NCBI RefSeq assembly: GCF_934668725.1
Contig: NZ_CAKUOF010000002.1
Span: 124,001 to 188,000, forward strand
DNA: 64,000 nt
From: an uncultured Dysgonomonas sp.
GTDB taxonomy: Bacteria > Bacteroidota > Bacteroidia > Bacteroidales > Dysgonomonadaceae
Reading direction: 5' to 3'
Shown here: one piece after another, positions 45,157-54,037 of the stretch
Numbering within the stretch: the first letter of the stretch is position 1
Layout: every line of letters begins with the position of its first letter
Position numbers and translations under genes: made by a program
Notes under the pieces: generated by a model
What the model was told of the DNA's origin: nothing
Seen by the model: only the letters and a program-made list of their open reading frames with translations
Database searches by the model: none

Positions 45157-46089
45157 TTAATTGTAAAATACTACTTCGTCTTCGAACGGAATAACGAAAC
45201 CAAGACGTAAACGTCCATCGATAAATATTTTACTGTCGTGAGGAGCAGGGAATTGTCCGATGCGGATTTCTTCCGTATCGCTCAATAAATCGGTAGCCAA
45301 TAGGAAGTTCGAAATATCGGCAGCAATAATAGTTTTGTTGTTTAAGCCTTTTACGGGAACAACCTCCAAGCCCAAATAACGAAGAGCTTCTGCTTCCAGT
45401 GTAAATGCTGTGGCAATTACCTGATTACTTACCGAAGCCAAAGCCATTTTAAGGCGTTGAAGCGTTTCGTATGCCACATAGATTTTCACGCTGTCGTTTT
45501 CCAATCCTTTTACCAATACGTTTTCGGGTATGGCATTATATACTTTTTCTATTTCGGCAACAATATTTGCTTTTGTAAGCGCAACCCCCGTAATTTTAAT
45601 AGCCTCAGTACTTGCCGAAAGCACGGTTACCGCACCGTCAAAATCGTTCGGATCGGTTGTGCTGTTACCTGTAAATATCTTCGTTTCTATTTCGGAGCTA
45701 AGTTCGGCTGCCAGCATTTCCATAGTAGCCTCTTCGAGAGCTTCGGGTAAATCGGTATTCTTCGCGCCGGGTTTCAACATGACATTGATACGTTTGCGCT
45801 CCAAGTCGTCGATACATTGCTCGAGATTGATTTTATAGGTTTTTATTTTGACTTCTTTTTCACTTAGCTTGAATACTTGTTCGGGAGTCCATGCACAGTC
45901 GCGCCCGTCGGGTTGTAAAAGAGTGTGTTCGAAATTCAGCAGATTCAGAAAAGTACTTTCCTTCACGCCTGTAATTACATCGATTTTACCGTTTTCGATC
46001 AAACGACCTCCGAATAATGCTTTTGTAAACCAATCCATATTGGTACTTGGTTGGTAGCTTAGAGGTGAAATGTTATACATATTTGCCAT
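45157..46089 (-). CDS. Phage major capsid protein (HK97 fold)
   Basis: 310 residues. Features of HK97-fold capsids: N-arm and E-loop region LIENGKIDVITGVKESTFLN, spine helix LPEALEEATMEMLAAELSSEIETKIFTGN, the P-domain VKIYVAYETLQRLKMALASV, and the A-domain ending IRIGQFPAPHDSKIFIDGRL and LGFVIPFEDEVV. It lies between the protease/scaffold gene and the tube gene. No stop or frameshift. It is the strongest evidence that the dispersed genes can make a DNA-filled head and not only a tail. Confidence 0.88.
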   Translation of the reverse strand: MANMYNISPLSYQPSTNMDWFTKALFGGRLIENGKIDVITGVKESTFLNLLNFEHTLLQPDGRDCAWTPEQVFKLSEKEVKIKTYKINLEQCIDDLERKRINVMLKPGAKNTDLPEALEEATMEMLAAELSSEIETKIFTGNSTTDPNDFDGAVTVLSASTEAIKITGVALTKANIVAEIEKVYNAIPENVLVKGLENDSVKIYVAYETLQRLKMALASVSNQVIATAFTLEAEALRYLGLEVVPVKGLNNKTIIAADISNFLLATDLLSDTEEIRIGQFPAPHDSKIFIDGRLRLGFVIPFEDEVVFYN

Positions 46090-46150
46090 ATTGTTTTAAA
46101 GTTTGGTTTTTGTAATGTTTATGTCAATTTATTAGTTTGTAAGTCGCTTA

Positions 46151-47344
46151 TTAGCCTCGATTTCGGATGGTCATCGAAAGAGCCTGTGCCATTTGCTCGT
46201 ATCGTTTCATTTCCGACATCCTGCGGCAAGTAGCCATTGCGGTGGCAGGCATACTGCTGGGTGTCTGGCTGCGAAGCTTTTGCACTTCGGTATTTGCTTC
46301 TTTGGCTAAGTTGGCAAGCTCGGCTAGTTTAGCTTCCAGATCTGCGATTTTTTGTTTCAAAATTTCGGTTGATTCGCCATCGGTCGATTCTTCATCTTCC
46401 GGTTGGGGGACGATTTGATCTTCCAATTGATGGCGGTTTACCCTTTTCAAGATTTCGGGAGCCGTTGTTTGTGAAGGATTAGAGGTTGTTGTGGCGGCTT
46501 CCTTCGTTTCAATAAATTGCCCTTGATCGTCTACCACTAGAATATTGCCGTCGGCCAGAGGATGATCTCCTGCCGGTAGCTGTTCATCATCGAGTGTTGC
46601 AAAGCCATCGGCGTCAATATACACTTCTTTTCCATCGGCAAGAGTGAAAAGTACGTAAGCTGTTCCACTGCTTGTTGAGTCGGCTTTTTCTACCGCCTGA
46701 ATATCGAGAAAGAATTGCGATATGCGCGAAAACAAAGTACCCGTTTTTTTGTTCCTTTGATTCATTTTTTCATTTTGTTTTTGATTCGTAATTGATTTTA
46801 TTGTTTTGTTATTACTGATTTCCTGAAAGAAGAAACCCTCCAGAGAAAATCCCCTGACGTTTCCTGTCATAACCTGTGTGTCCCAATAGTGTTTATCTGC
46901 GATTTTATAACTACACATAAGTGTGCCTTTAGGTAGATCGGCAAAGCCGAGAGCCTGGGATTTGTCATGCTGCGGATTTTCGACAATCCACAATTCGGTC
47001 AGGAAATTTCCTTCAAGAGGGTTTTGGTGTTGGTGTGTAGTATTTTGTAAAGCGATGCCTGTACGCATCATTTTTTGTGCAATTTTTTCGATCTCCTCAG
47101 CCGAAAACCGGATATAATATTCGCCTCGTGGGTCGTTGCGGTATATCAGTTGATCGGGGCGAAGTACCACTCCTGTGAGTATCTGCTTTTTCGAGTCACG
47201 ATTCAGCCATTCGAGTTTAGGTTGTTTTGCCAGAGTGACGAAGTCTATTTCATTGGCGGGAACGTCTACAAACGAAATGGCATAGATACCGCTTTGATCT
47301 TCGGTGTTTTCGTCTATCAGACAGTTGTAAACGGGTATATTCAT
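46151..47344 (-). CDS. Phage prohead protease (XkdF-like) fused to scaffold
   Basis: 397 residues. Residues 1-175 are an XkdF-type serine protease: GIYAISFVDVPANEIDFVTL, NTTHQHQNPLEGNFLTELWI (His104/His106) and MTGNVRGFSLEGFFFQE (Ser167). Residues 200-397 form a scaffold-like part: a YIDADGFATLDDEQLPAGDH beta segment, then a coiled coil (ILKQKIADLEAKLAELANLA) and a Met-rich terminus. Protease-scaffold fusions guide capsid assembly and are then cleaved. First gene of the head operon, with the phage motif 17 bases upstream. Confidence 0.85.
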   Translation of the reverse strand: MNIPVYNCLIDENTEDQSGIYAISFVDVPANEIDFVTLAKQPKLEWLNRDSKKQILTGVVLRPDQLIYRNDPRGEYYIRFSAEEIEKIAQKMMRTGIALQNTTHQHQNPLEGNFLTELWIVENPQHDKSQALGFADLPKGTLMCSYKIADKHYWDTQVMTGNVRGFSLEGFFFQEISNNKTIKSITNQKQNEKMNQRNKKTGTLFSRISQFFLDIQAVEKADSTSSGTAYVLFTLADGKEVYIDADGFATLDDEQLPAGDHPLADGNILVVDDQGQFIETKEAATTTSNPSQTTAPEILKRVNRHQLEDQIVPQPEDEESTDGESTEILKQKIADLEAKLAELANLAKEANTEVQKLRSQTPSSMPATAMATCRRMSEMKRYEQMAQALSMTIRNRG

Positions 47345-47361
47345 AAGTGCTTGATTTTACT

Positions 47362-47374
47362 GATAGATAAAATC
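47362..47374 (-). promoter_or_regulatory. Phage-regulon motif, head operon
   Basis: Reads GATTTTATCTATC on the minus strand, 17 bases before the protease start. The last base of the core differs (C for A). Confidence 0.75.
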
Positions 47375-47389
47375 TGAATTGTTTTTTTC

Positions 47390-47397
47390 TATATTTG
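47390..47397 (+). promoter_or_regulatory. -7 element for GNAT gene
   Basis: TATATTTG on the plus strand, 63 bases before the GNAT start and 16 bases from the divergent phage motif. Confidence 0.5.
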
Positions 47398-47460
47398 AAG
47401 ATTAAAGCTTTAAAACCGCATAGTGATTCGCTACTAGTGGATCAATAAACAAAGATTACA

Positions 47461-47979
47461 ATGAACTATATAGTCGAAACCGAAAGATTATTTTTAAGAG
47501 AAGTTGATTCTGTAGATATTGACGATTTGTTCGAGATGGATTCAGACCCCGAGGTGCATAAATACATCGAAAATAACCCTGTAAAGTCTAAAGAGCAAAT
47601 TGTGGAAGTGATACGAATGCTTCGGGAACAATATAAAAAGAATGGCATTGCACGCTGGGCTGTTATAGATAAACAAACGGGCGAATGTATCGGTTGGGCA
47701 GGACTAAAGTATTTTAGCGAACCTTTAAATAATCACACCGATTTTTATGAGTTGGGATATCGTTTCAAAAAGAAACACTGGGGAAAAGGATATGCCACCG
47801 AATCGTCTGCTGCTGTGGTGAAGTATGGCTTCGAAAATTTAGGTCTCGATTGCATTTATGCTATCACTCATAAAGAGAATCTGAACTCAGTACATGTTTT
47901 GAAAAAACTGGGATTCGAGCTTATGGAGGTGTTTAACTATGATGGAGACCCGACAAATTGGCTTGAGTTGAGAAAATAA
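47461..47979 (+). CDS. GNAT N-acetyltransferase, RimJ/RimL-like
   Basis: 172 residues. TERLFLREVDSVDIDDLFEM at the start and the acetyl-CoA loop YRFKKKHWGKGYATESSAAV (about 101-120) mark the family. LGLDCIYAITHKENLNSVHV and KKLGFELMEVF follow. Acetylates an amino group on a protein or small molecule; substrate unknown. Divergent from the phage head operon. Confidence 0.88.
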   Translation: MNYIVETERLFLREVDSVDIDDLFEMDSDPEVHKYIENNPVKSKEQIVEVIRMLREQYKKNGIARWAVIDKQTGECIGWAGLKYFSEPLNNHTDFYELGYRFKKKHWGKGYATESSAAVVKYGFENLGLDCIYAITHKENLNSVHVLKKLGFELMEVFNYDGDPTNWLELRK

Positions 47980-47995
47980 AATAAAGCTTGTATTG

Positions 47996-48003
47996 TATAT
48001 TTG
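47996..48003 (+). promoter_or_regulatory. -7 element for TonB_C gene
   Basis: TATATTTG, 46 bases before the start of 48050-48727. Confidence 0.5.
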
Positions 48004-48049
48004 TTTTTGTATTGTGTGCTTTTAGGTAGGAAACATTAAAATAGCAGAA

Positions 48050-48727
48050 ATGAAAAAACTACATTATTTACTATTATCACTAATAATGCTATATTTTACT
48101 GTAACTTATTTGCAGGCACAGATTAAGGATAGTATCTATCTGAAACAACACGAATCCGTTAAAATTGCAAAGCAGATTGATGATATGCCTGTTTCTAAGG
48201 AAGCCAATAAAGAATTGCTGAATTTTCTAAAACAGAAGGTAAATTATATCCAAGATACACTTACAGAATCAATAGAAGATAAAGAATTAGGCTTGTTTAC
48301 CTTGACTAAAGAAGACAATTCTAACGATATTAATTTGATTAAAAGCTTGTTTCCTTTATGTGATGCGAAGTTAGTAAGTGTACCTTCCATTAAAGTTGGA
48401 GAACAAATTGATGATATGCCTGTTTTTACAGGAGGCTGGGAAGAATTAATGTTTTTTTTGAGGCAAAATGTAAATTATCCTCAAGATGCTCTTAAGCAAG
48501 GAATAGAAGGTCGGGTAGCTGTTCAATTTACGGTTTCTAAAGATGGTAGTACCAAGGATATCAATATAGTAAGAAGTCTATTCCCTTCATGTGATGCGGA
48601 GGCTGTAAGGGTGGTGTCTATAATTCCCAAATGGATTCCCGGAAAGCTTAAAGGTAAACCTGTTGATGCAATTTATACTCTCCCTCTTTCTTTTAAACTG
48701 CCTAAGCCAAGTTCTGTTATGGATTGA
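48050..48727 (+). CDS. Protein with duplicated TonB C-terminal domain
   Basis: 225 residues, signal peptide ending TYLQAQ. Two tandem TonB_C-like modules: residues about 40-115 (QIDDMPVSKEANKELLNFLK, LTKEDNSNDINLIKSLFPLC) and 125-220 (QIDDMPVFTGGWEELMFFLR, IEGRVAVQFTVSKDGSTKDI). The second has the usual RV-x-V-x-F-V-x-x-DG and P-W-x-P-G pattern. The first has lost the GRV and the PGK parts and looks like a decayed duplicate. There is no membrane anchor other than the signal peptide, so it is not a working TonB itself. Confidence 0.8.
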   Translation: MKKLHYLLLSLIMLYFTVTYLQAQIKDSIYLKQHESVKIAKQIDDMPVSKEANKELLNFLKQKVNYIQDTLTESIEDKELGLFTLTKEDNSNDINLIKSLFPLCDAKLVSVPSIKVGEQIDDMPVFTGGWEELMFFLRQNVNYPQDALKQGIEGRVAVQFTVSKDGSTKDINIVRSLFPSCDAEAVRVVSIIPKWIPGKLKGKPVDAIYTLPLSFKLPKPSSVMD

Positions 48728-48828
48728 AAAGCTTGCAAAAGTGGTATGTACTTATTGATAATAAAATTATTCAGAAGAATAATTTTATCCGATTGGTCAG
48801 AAGAATAATTCTAAACTTTTAGAATAAA

Positions 48829-48856
48829 AAAGTTGCATCTGAAGAGATGCAACTTT
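48829..48856. terminator. Bidirectional terminator
   Basis: Arms AAAGTTGCATCT / AGATGCAACTTT with loop GAAG between convergent genes. Confidence 0.85.
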
Positions 48857-48877
48857 GATAAGAAATGAAACAGTTTT

Positions 48878-49606
48878 TTAAAACTTATATCCAACTGAGA
48901 ATGTTAAGTTTCTGTTTCTCCATGTATCTCCTATGTAAATGCCTTCAGATGATCGTGCAGTAGCAAGGCTAGATAATCCGTATTCGTAATTTGCATTTAG
49001 TGAGAATTTCTTGTATTCTAGTCCAACTCCTCCGATTAATCCATAATCAATATCACCTTTTGCACTCGTGCTATATTCTTTATGTATGGTGTTTATTGAA
49101 TTATTGGGGCCTATATTGGTTACCTGCATTAGTTGTGAGCCTTTTCCTGAAATGCCAATTGCAACATAAGCTCCGGCATTAAAAGTCACATTGACATTTT
49201 TAGAAACCGGAAGTCTGTATCCTATAGTTAATGGTAATTGAAGATATTTGAATCTTCGTGAGTCATTAATTGAACTGTAAGTCAGATGAAGATCTTCATT
49301 TTGCGGGAGATTATAAGAATTATTCATATAAATTGTTGAGGAATAATAGTCTGCTCCTTTTGTGGTATACTCCAATCCTGAGTGTAGAAAAAAATTGTTA
49401 CGTAAGGCATATTCTACGGTTATACCTCCATTAAAACCGGTTGTTCCATTGTTCATACTAAAATCAGTTCCATCGGACTTGAAGGTTGATAAATTAACTC
49501 CCGCTTTGACTCCAAACGACCATGGGGATTGAGATTCTTGTGCTTGAATGAGGGGAGTTGAGCATAGGCAAATTCCCGAAATAGTTAGTAATGTGAGAAA
49601 TTTCAT
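48878..49606 (-). CDS. Outer-membrane beta-barrel protein (porin-like)
   Basis: 242 residues with signal peptide (ending LIQAQ). Eight-strand barrel pattern: SFGVKAGVNLSTFK, GFNGGITVEYALRN, FFLHSGLEYTTKGAD, LQLPLTIGYRLPVS, YGLIGGVGLEYKKFSLNANY, ending in NRNLTFSVGYKF with the C-terminal Phe. Family OMP_b-brl_2. Structural or binding role unknown. Confidence 0.88.
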   Translation of the reverse strand: MKFLTLLTISGICLCSTPLIQAQESQSPWSFGVKAGVNLSTFKSDGTDFSMNNGTTGFNGGITVEYALRNNFFLHSGLEYTTKGADYYSSTIYMNNSYNLPQNEDLHLTYSSINDSRRFKYLQLPLTIGYRLPVSKNVNVTFNAGAYVAIGISGKGSQLMQVTNIGPNNSINTIHKEYSTSAKGDIDYGLIGGVGLEYKKFSLNANYEYGLSSLATARSSEGIYIGDTWRNRNLTFSVGYKF

Positions 49607-50087
49607 AAAAAGTATTTTAATGATGTTTATAATAAAATAGAATGTTGGATTATATAAAGAGTTAGTTCATATAAGTATATCTCCTATTTTGTTGTCGCAG
49701 CAAAAGTATAGTAAGAGAGAATGTGAAACTTCCCAATATTGCAAAACTGAGTCTCAAAATAGCAACCGGGGAATGCCGATGTTGCAATGTTTTTATTTTT
49801 AGGTGTTTATGAAGTTTTATTTCTGTGTATTTAATTGTTTTTAACCTCAAAAAAAAAGATGAATTCCCCTTGGTATGTAATGTGTTAAGTTTTTAGTTGT
49901 TAAATGGTTATTGTTGTTTTGTTCTCTTTTTATAAAATTGGGAGTATTGGTTTAATTTTATATAAAGTTCCAATCACTATATTTCTGATAAATCTGTGTT
50001 TTATTGACTGTTTAAGGTATTCATATTACAGTAAATTACTTACTTTTGCTCCGATATTTTAGTTAGTCAGTATTATCAATAAAAACA
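49607..50087. other. AT-rich intergenic region
   Basis: About 480 bases. Only the promoter element at 50041-50048 (TACTTTTG) is recognisable. A 62-codon minus-strand frame at 49662-49850 has no support. Confidence 0.4.
50041..50048 (+). promoter_or_regulatory. -7 element for DMT protein gene
   Basis: TACTTTTG, 39 bases before the start. Confidence 0.45.
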
Positions 50088-50456
50088 ATGTCGTCAGTAT
50101 ATACAATTCTGCTGCTTATAGCATCTAATATCTTTATGACCATCGCTTGGTATGGACATCTTAAGATGAAAGATTTTTCGTGGTTTGCTTCACTACCGCT
50201 TTTGGGAATTATTCTTATTAGTTGGGGAATTGCCTTTTTCGAATACTGTTTTCAAGTACCGGCCAATCGGATCGGTTATGCCGAAAATGGCGGACCTTTT
50301 TCGCTTATTCAGTTAAAGATCATTCAGGAAGTAGTCAGTTTGACTGTTTTTATGGTATTTACTACTATTGTATTTAAGAACGAAGCCTTTAAATGGAATC
50401 ATATTCTTGCTTTTTTGTTTCTGATTGCTGCCGTATATTTGGTATTTAAAAAATAA
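50088..50456 (+). CDS. DMT-family membrane protein (DUF486)
   Basis: 122 residues with four membrane helices. MTIAWYGHLKMKDFSWFASL and the WGIAFFEYCFQVPANRIGYA segment, then the GGPFSLIQLKIIQEVVSLTV helix, are the DUF486 signature. Related to small multidrug-resistance folds; function not established. Confidence 0.9.
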   Translation: MSSVYTILLLIASNIFMTIAWYGHLKMKDFSWFASLPLLGIILISWGIAFFEYCFQVPANRIGYAENGGPFSLIQLKIIQEVVSLTVFMVFTTIVFKNEAFKWNHILAFLFLIAAVYLVFKK

Positions 50457-50520
50457 GGTTTCAAACTTTTTTGTATTTTGCTTATTGTCGGAAAAAGGAA
50501 ATAGAAGAAAAACATTATTA

Positions 50521-51264
50521 ATGATTAAGATGTACAAAATAATTTATTTACTATTGGCAGTATGTTTATTAACATCTTGCGAAACAGATAATAATGTGCC
50601 GTATTTAAGTATTCCGCAGGATGAGGCTCAGATTATAGAAATGAATGTAAAAGCAGAGACTTCTGACGATCTGATATTCAGCCCTACAATATATGCCAGC
50701 CAGATGATCGTTAATTGGGGGGATGGAAGTTTGCCCCAGCAATTCGTAAACCGAGATTCAACGAAAGCCGGAACTTCTATGCTAAGACCTCTCAGGTATA
50801 TTTATCCTGCTACAGGTACGTATGATGTGAATGTAAGGGCTATAAAAATAACCAGATTAGATATATCAAAAGATTCGGCTCGACAGAGTATCCATACTTT
50901 ACAATTGACGGATTGCCGTCACTTGAAAGCACTCTCATGTAAAAATCAAGACCTGAAATCTGTAAATATCAATACATCAGGAGTCAAGATGTTAGAGCTT
51001 AGTACTCTGTCGGCATTGGAAGAATTATCGGTCTCGGCATGCGATAGTTTATTGACTATTGTATTGTATAAAAATCCGGTATTAAAAACAGTCAATCTGA
51101 AAAATAACCCACGAATGTCGGCATTGTCAATCGATGCTGTGTTTTTACAGTTACCTGAAGCAACATCGGATACCCGCACTATCAATTTGAGTAATAACGG
51201 TGGAGATGCCGGGTGCAATAAGTCTATTGCTACCCAAAAAGGGTGGACGGTAAATATTGAGTAA
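50521..51264 (+). CDS. Lipoprotein with PKD-like and leucine-rich-repeat parts
   Basis: 247 residues from ATG 50521 (ATG 50530 also possible). Lipobox in LLAVCLLTSCET. Residues 50-120 resemble a PKD-type fold (MIVNWGDGSLPQQF, YIYPATGTYDVNVRA). Residues 125-235 are about four leucine-rich-type units with step-like pattern (LQLTDCRHLKALSCKNQDLK, MLELSTLSALEEL, IVLYKNPVLKTVNLKNNPRM). Surface or periplasmic binding role likely. Confidence 0.72.
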   Translation: MIKMYKIIYLLLAVCLLTSCETDNNVPYLSIPQDEAQIIEMNVKAETSDDLIFSPTIYASQMIVNWGDGSLPQQFVNRDSTKAGTSMLRPLRYIYPATGTYDVNVRAIKITRLDISKDSARQSIHTLQLTDCRHLKALSCKNQDLKSVNINTSGVKMLELSTLSALEELSVSACDSLLTIVLYKNPVLKTVNLKNNPRMSALSIDAVFLQLPEATSDTRTINLSNNGGDAGCNKSIATQKGWTVNIE

Positions 51265-51279
51265 CCAACCTGTATAATC

Positions 51280-52080
51280 TTATTTATTTAAAGTTCTCAG
51301 AGCCTTCTTCACAATGTAAGAAGTTGCTTTCGAAGGGCTTTCTTTCTCCCATTTCGAACAAAGATCGACAACAAACCGAGGTTGGCTTTTACTTGCATCG
51401 TTGAGCCAATTACCTACGCTGTCGCATACATATTTGGATGAATCGGATTTTAGAGGTTCTAAAATAGGCAACGCCAATTCGGGATTAGTTTTTAATACCT
51501 CTATATGTTCACACCATACGCCTCTGGGACGGGTTGCTTCACTGGCAAAACGTCTGATGTTTTCGTCTTCCGATAAAGTCCACCCCGATAATATCCGTAA
51601 GCTCTCTTCCGGATTCTCTATAATGGACGGGCGTACTGTCATCCACGAAATTTCCCTTACGCCGAAATGAGTGTCGGCGGCAAACGATTGTATTTTTTGC
51701 AACTTCTGAGACAAAGACAGGTGAGGGTTTCTACCGATGGTGTATGTCATCCAGCATCGTACAGTGTCGGATGTGTGTGACGAAATGTCTTGAAGAAATT
51801 GAGTATCTCCATTTTTTAGGCATACATTCAGCAATCCGAGACCTATTGTTTCGTTGAGAGTATTGCTGGTCTGCTTTTTTAGTTTGCCAACGTCAGCAAG
51901 TATTGGATCTAAATAGTGCAGCCTGTTATTTTGCCGAAGCAAGTTTTCCAATAATATGTTTTGGCTTACCGCCAGCCATTCGGTGAGATTGGCACTTTCT
52001 ATTTCGCCCTTATTCAGCAGATCTAATATTTCGGGAGAGAGATCTTTTAAAGACCGTGCCCCTTTTCGTTTTTGTTCCAT
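51280..52080 (-). CDS. DNA alkylation repair protein (HEAT-repeat, AlkC/AlkD-type)
   Basis: 266 residues, all-helical HEAT-like. Typical blocks are VRCWMTYTIGRNP, FGVREISWMTVRP and ENIRRFASEATRPRGVWC, the last a hallmark of AlkC-type alkylpurine DNA glycosylases. Removes 3-methyladenine-type damage. 22 bases after the peroxiredoxin gene in the same direction, so both are likely one stress operon under the divergent HxlR regulator. Confidence 0.85.
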   Translation of the reverse strand: MEQKRKGARSLKDLSPEILDLLNKGEIESANLTEWLAVSQNILLENLLRQNNRLHYLDPILADVGKLKKQTSNTLNETIGLGLLNVCLKNGDTQFLQDISSHTSDTVRCWMTYTIGRNPHLSLSQKLQKIQSFAADTHFGVREISWMTVRPSIIENPEESLRILSGWTLSEDENIRRFASEATRPRGVWCEHIEVLKTNPELALPILEPLKSDSSKYVCDSVGNWLNDASKSQPRFVVDLCSKWEKESPSKATSYIVKKALRTLNK

Positions 52081-52102
52081 TCGGTTGAGTGAATAACTGA
52101 AT

Positions 52103-52744
52103 TTATAAACTGTTTAATAGTTCGTCGATATTTACCCTTTTGGTATAATCGACATCTATACTCGAAAATAGGATAGTCCTGCTTTTATCGATTACAAATA
52201 CGGCAGGTATGGGCAAACAGTTGTCGTGATTCCCATTGTATTCAGATAAATTTATACCCAATTGATGATAGTAAGGTAAGACAAAATCGTGAAGATCAAA
52301 AGCGATACCCAGCTTTTTTGCATATAGGCTATTCAGATCCGAAAGTATATCGAATCCGAAAGGAGTCTCGGTTGACATTTCTGCATTTTTTTCGGTTATT
52401 TGAGGTGAAATCGCTACTAATGCGGTTTTTTTTGATTTTAGCTGAGGCAGAATGCGCTGCAATACTTTTAACTCGAGGTTACAGTAGGGACACCAACTAC
52501 CTCTGAAAAATGCAATAATCAGGCGGTCATTTTCATGTAATAAAGTCTCTGAGCCGATTACTGTCCCCTGCGTATCGGGCAATGCAAATGAGGGTAGGGT
52601 ATCTCCTGTTTGAGGTGCCGATTCTCCGATTTTGCTAAGCCTTAGGTCTTCGATAGAATCTCCCAATACTTTATTGACATGTTCGGGTAATTTCGCTGAT
52701 ATTTGACATTTCAGATTGTCGAGAAGATTGCTTAAATTTATCAT
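52103..52744 (-). CDS. Peroxiredoxin-like AhpC/TSA family protein
   Basis: 213 residues. Thioredoxin fold with FFRGSWCPYCNLELKVLQ (Cys85 and Cys88) and FGFDILSDLNSLYAKKLGIA. The CPYC motif and N-terminal helical extension of about 45 residues match the peroxiredoxin-like subgroup of AhpC/TSA. Reduces peroxides; reductant unknown. Divergent from an HxlR regulator, with repeats GGTTTGCAA (52780, 52808) between them. Confidence 0.88.
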   Translation of the reverse strand: MINLSNLLDNLKCQISAKLPEHVNKVLGDSIEDLRLSKIGESAPQTGDTLPSFALPDTQGTVIGSETLLHENDRLIIAFFRGSWCPYCNLELKVLQRILPQLKSKKTALVAISPQITEKNAEMSTETPFGFDILSDLNSLYAKKLGIAFDLHDFVLPYYHQLGINLSEYNGNHDNCLPIPAVFVIDKSRTILFSSIDVDYTKRVNIDELLNSL

Positions 52745-52779
52745 CTTGATTTTATGTTAATGAGTAATTTCAACTATTC

Positions 52780-52816
52780 GGTTTGCAAAACTCGTTATTA
52801 AAACCCGGGTTTGCAA
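52780..52816. promoter_or_regulatory. Direct repeats, possible HxlR operator
   Basis: GGTTTGCAA at 52780-52788 and again at 52808-52816, 28 bases apart, in the gap between the peroxiredoxin and HxlR genes. Confidence 0.45.
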
Positions 52817-52858
52817 TATGGGATATTTTTATGGCATAGGGATAAAAAAGTCAATTTT

Positions 52859-53212
52859 ATGAAAATAAAGAAACCTGAGGCAGAAGAAAAAGTATGTACC
52901 CTCGAAATTGCCGTAAAAGCAATCAGCGGAAAGTGGAAGATTCCTATCTTTTGGCAATTGAGTCAGGGCAAGAAACGTCCGAGTGAATTTGTAAAAGAGA
53001 TAGGGATTGTAGACAGGCGTGTATTGAATCAGCAATTGAAAGAGATGGAAGCCGACGGGCTACTCAAAAGAGAGGTTTTTAAAGAACTGCCTCCACGTGT
53101 CGAGTACAGCCTGACAGAGATGGCAAAGCCCCTGAACGATATACTGTGGGCATTGAACGATTGGGGGAAAGTTCTATTCGAAGAGCAGCAAAAGAAGACC
53201 CGAAACCTTTGA
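52859..53212 (+). CDS. HxlR-family transcriptional regulator
   Basis: 117 residues from ATG 52859; the longer frame from 52811 would run through the operator repeats. EEKVCTLEIAVKAISGKWKI, KKRPSEFVKEIGIVDRRVLN, LKREVFKELPPRVEYSLTEM and LNDILWALNDWGKVLF are the HxlR pattern, with the redox Cys at residue 12. It probably controls the divergent peroxiredoxin/AlkC operon. Confidence 0.92.
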   Translation: MKIKKPEAEEKVCTLEIAVKAISGKWKIPIFWQLSQGKKRPSEFVKEIGIVDRRVLNQQLKEMEADGLLKREVFKELPPRVEYSLTEMAKPLNDILWALNDWGKVLFEEQQKKTRNL

Positions 53213-53352
53213 GATGGGCAGAACTGTTTGCCTCTTAGGCGAGACTAATTATCCAGGTCAATCGGCATGAATAGGTATGTTTAAATATTTTTTACTTAAC
53301 AAAAGCAGCGTTTGTTTGTTATACTTAATATCTAACAGAAGAGTTTTCGGAA

Positions 53353-53997
53353 ATGGAAGATTATAAAATATTTTTAGGAAGCAAAAGCGAAACATGGCAA
53401 CAGGCTATTGTCCGTTTTAAGAAGTTTCGCGAAGTTGAAATGAAGGATTATTTCTCAACCAAAGATTATGCCTATCGTTTCATGGATAATATCGCTTACT
53501 CGTATCATTCGACAGCGAAAGTACCGGCATCTTATATTGCCGATTTCGAAAAAAGAAGAGAAGTAACCGTTCCCGAAGAACTCGTTTCTCTTTTATCCGA
53601 CCACGGTCCGTTTACGATTGGCGACAGTTTGTTGGAAATATTTGCAGGTAACCACGATGAAGTGATCCTTACACTACCCGAAATATTGGCAAAATATGGC
53701 CATGCCGGTTTTGTAGATCAGATAGGAGGCGGTATGCTGAGATCGTTAACCGGATTTTATTTCTTTTTTGGGGTAAGTTTTCCCGACAGCGACGAAATGT
53801 CTTTTCTTTATTTCAGTAAATCAGGTAATTTTGGTAAGATGCTTTTTGCAGCCAACAACCCATCGTTGGTACTTCAAAAGGTATTGCCGGCGATGTTTAA
53901 CGGAAGCGCAGATAAATATACACTCAATACGTTGATAAGTAATCAGGTAGACAGAGTGGTTATAAATGCCTTAACTGTTAAGGGATATATCGATTAG
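53353..53997 (+). CDS. SMI1/KNR4 (SUKH)-like protein
   Basis: 214 residues, cytoplasmic. VPEELVSLLSDHGPFTIGDSLLEIF is the SUKH-like core (an 'E-x-x-l-l...G' helix-strand unit), followed by a beta-rich part (LTGFYFFFGVSFPDSDEM, LYFSKSGNFGKMLF). SUKH proteins often act as immunity proteins to secreted toxins, but some are housekeeping. No toxin gene is next to it. Family call is moderate. Confidence 0.6.
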   Translation: MEDYKIFLGSKSETWQQAIVRFKKFREVEMKDYFSTKDYAYRFMDNIAYSYHSTAKVPASYIADFEKRREVTVPEELVSLLSDHGPFTIGDSLLEIFAGNHDEVILTLPEILAKYGHAGFVDQIGGGMLRSLTGFYFFFGVSFPDSDEMSFLYFSKSGNFGKMLFAANNPSLVLQKVLPAMFNGSADKYTLNTLISNQVDRVVINALTVKGYID

Positions 53998-54037
53998 CGC
54001 CGATATTAAAAGAAACGAAAGCCCTCGAAAAAGCTCA

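Noticed and set aside
25968..47682. Further TTTATCTAT matches inside the SUFU and GNAT genes
   Set aside because: They lie inside coding sequence on the antisense strand with no gene downstream; taken as chance.
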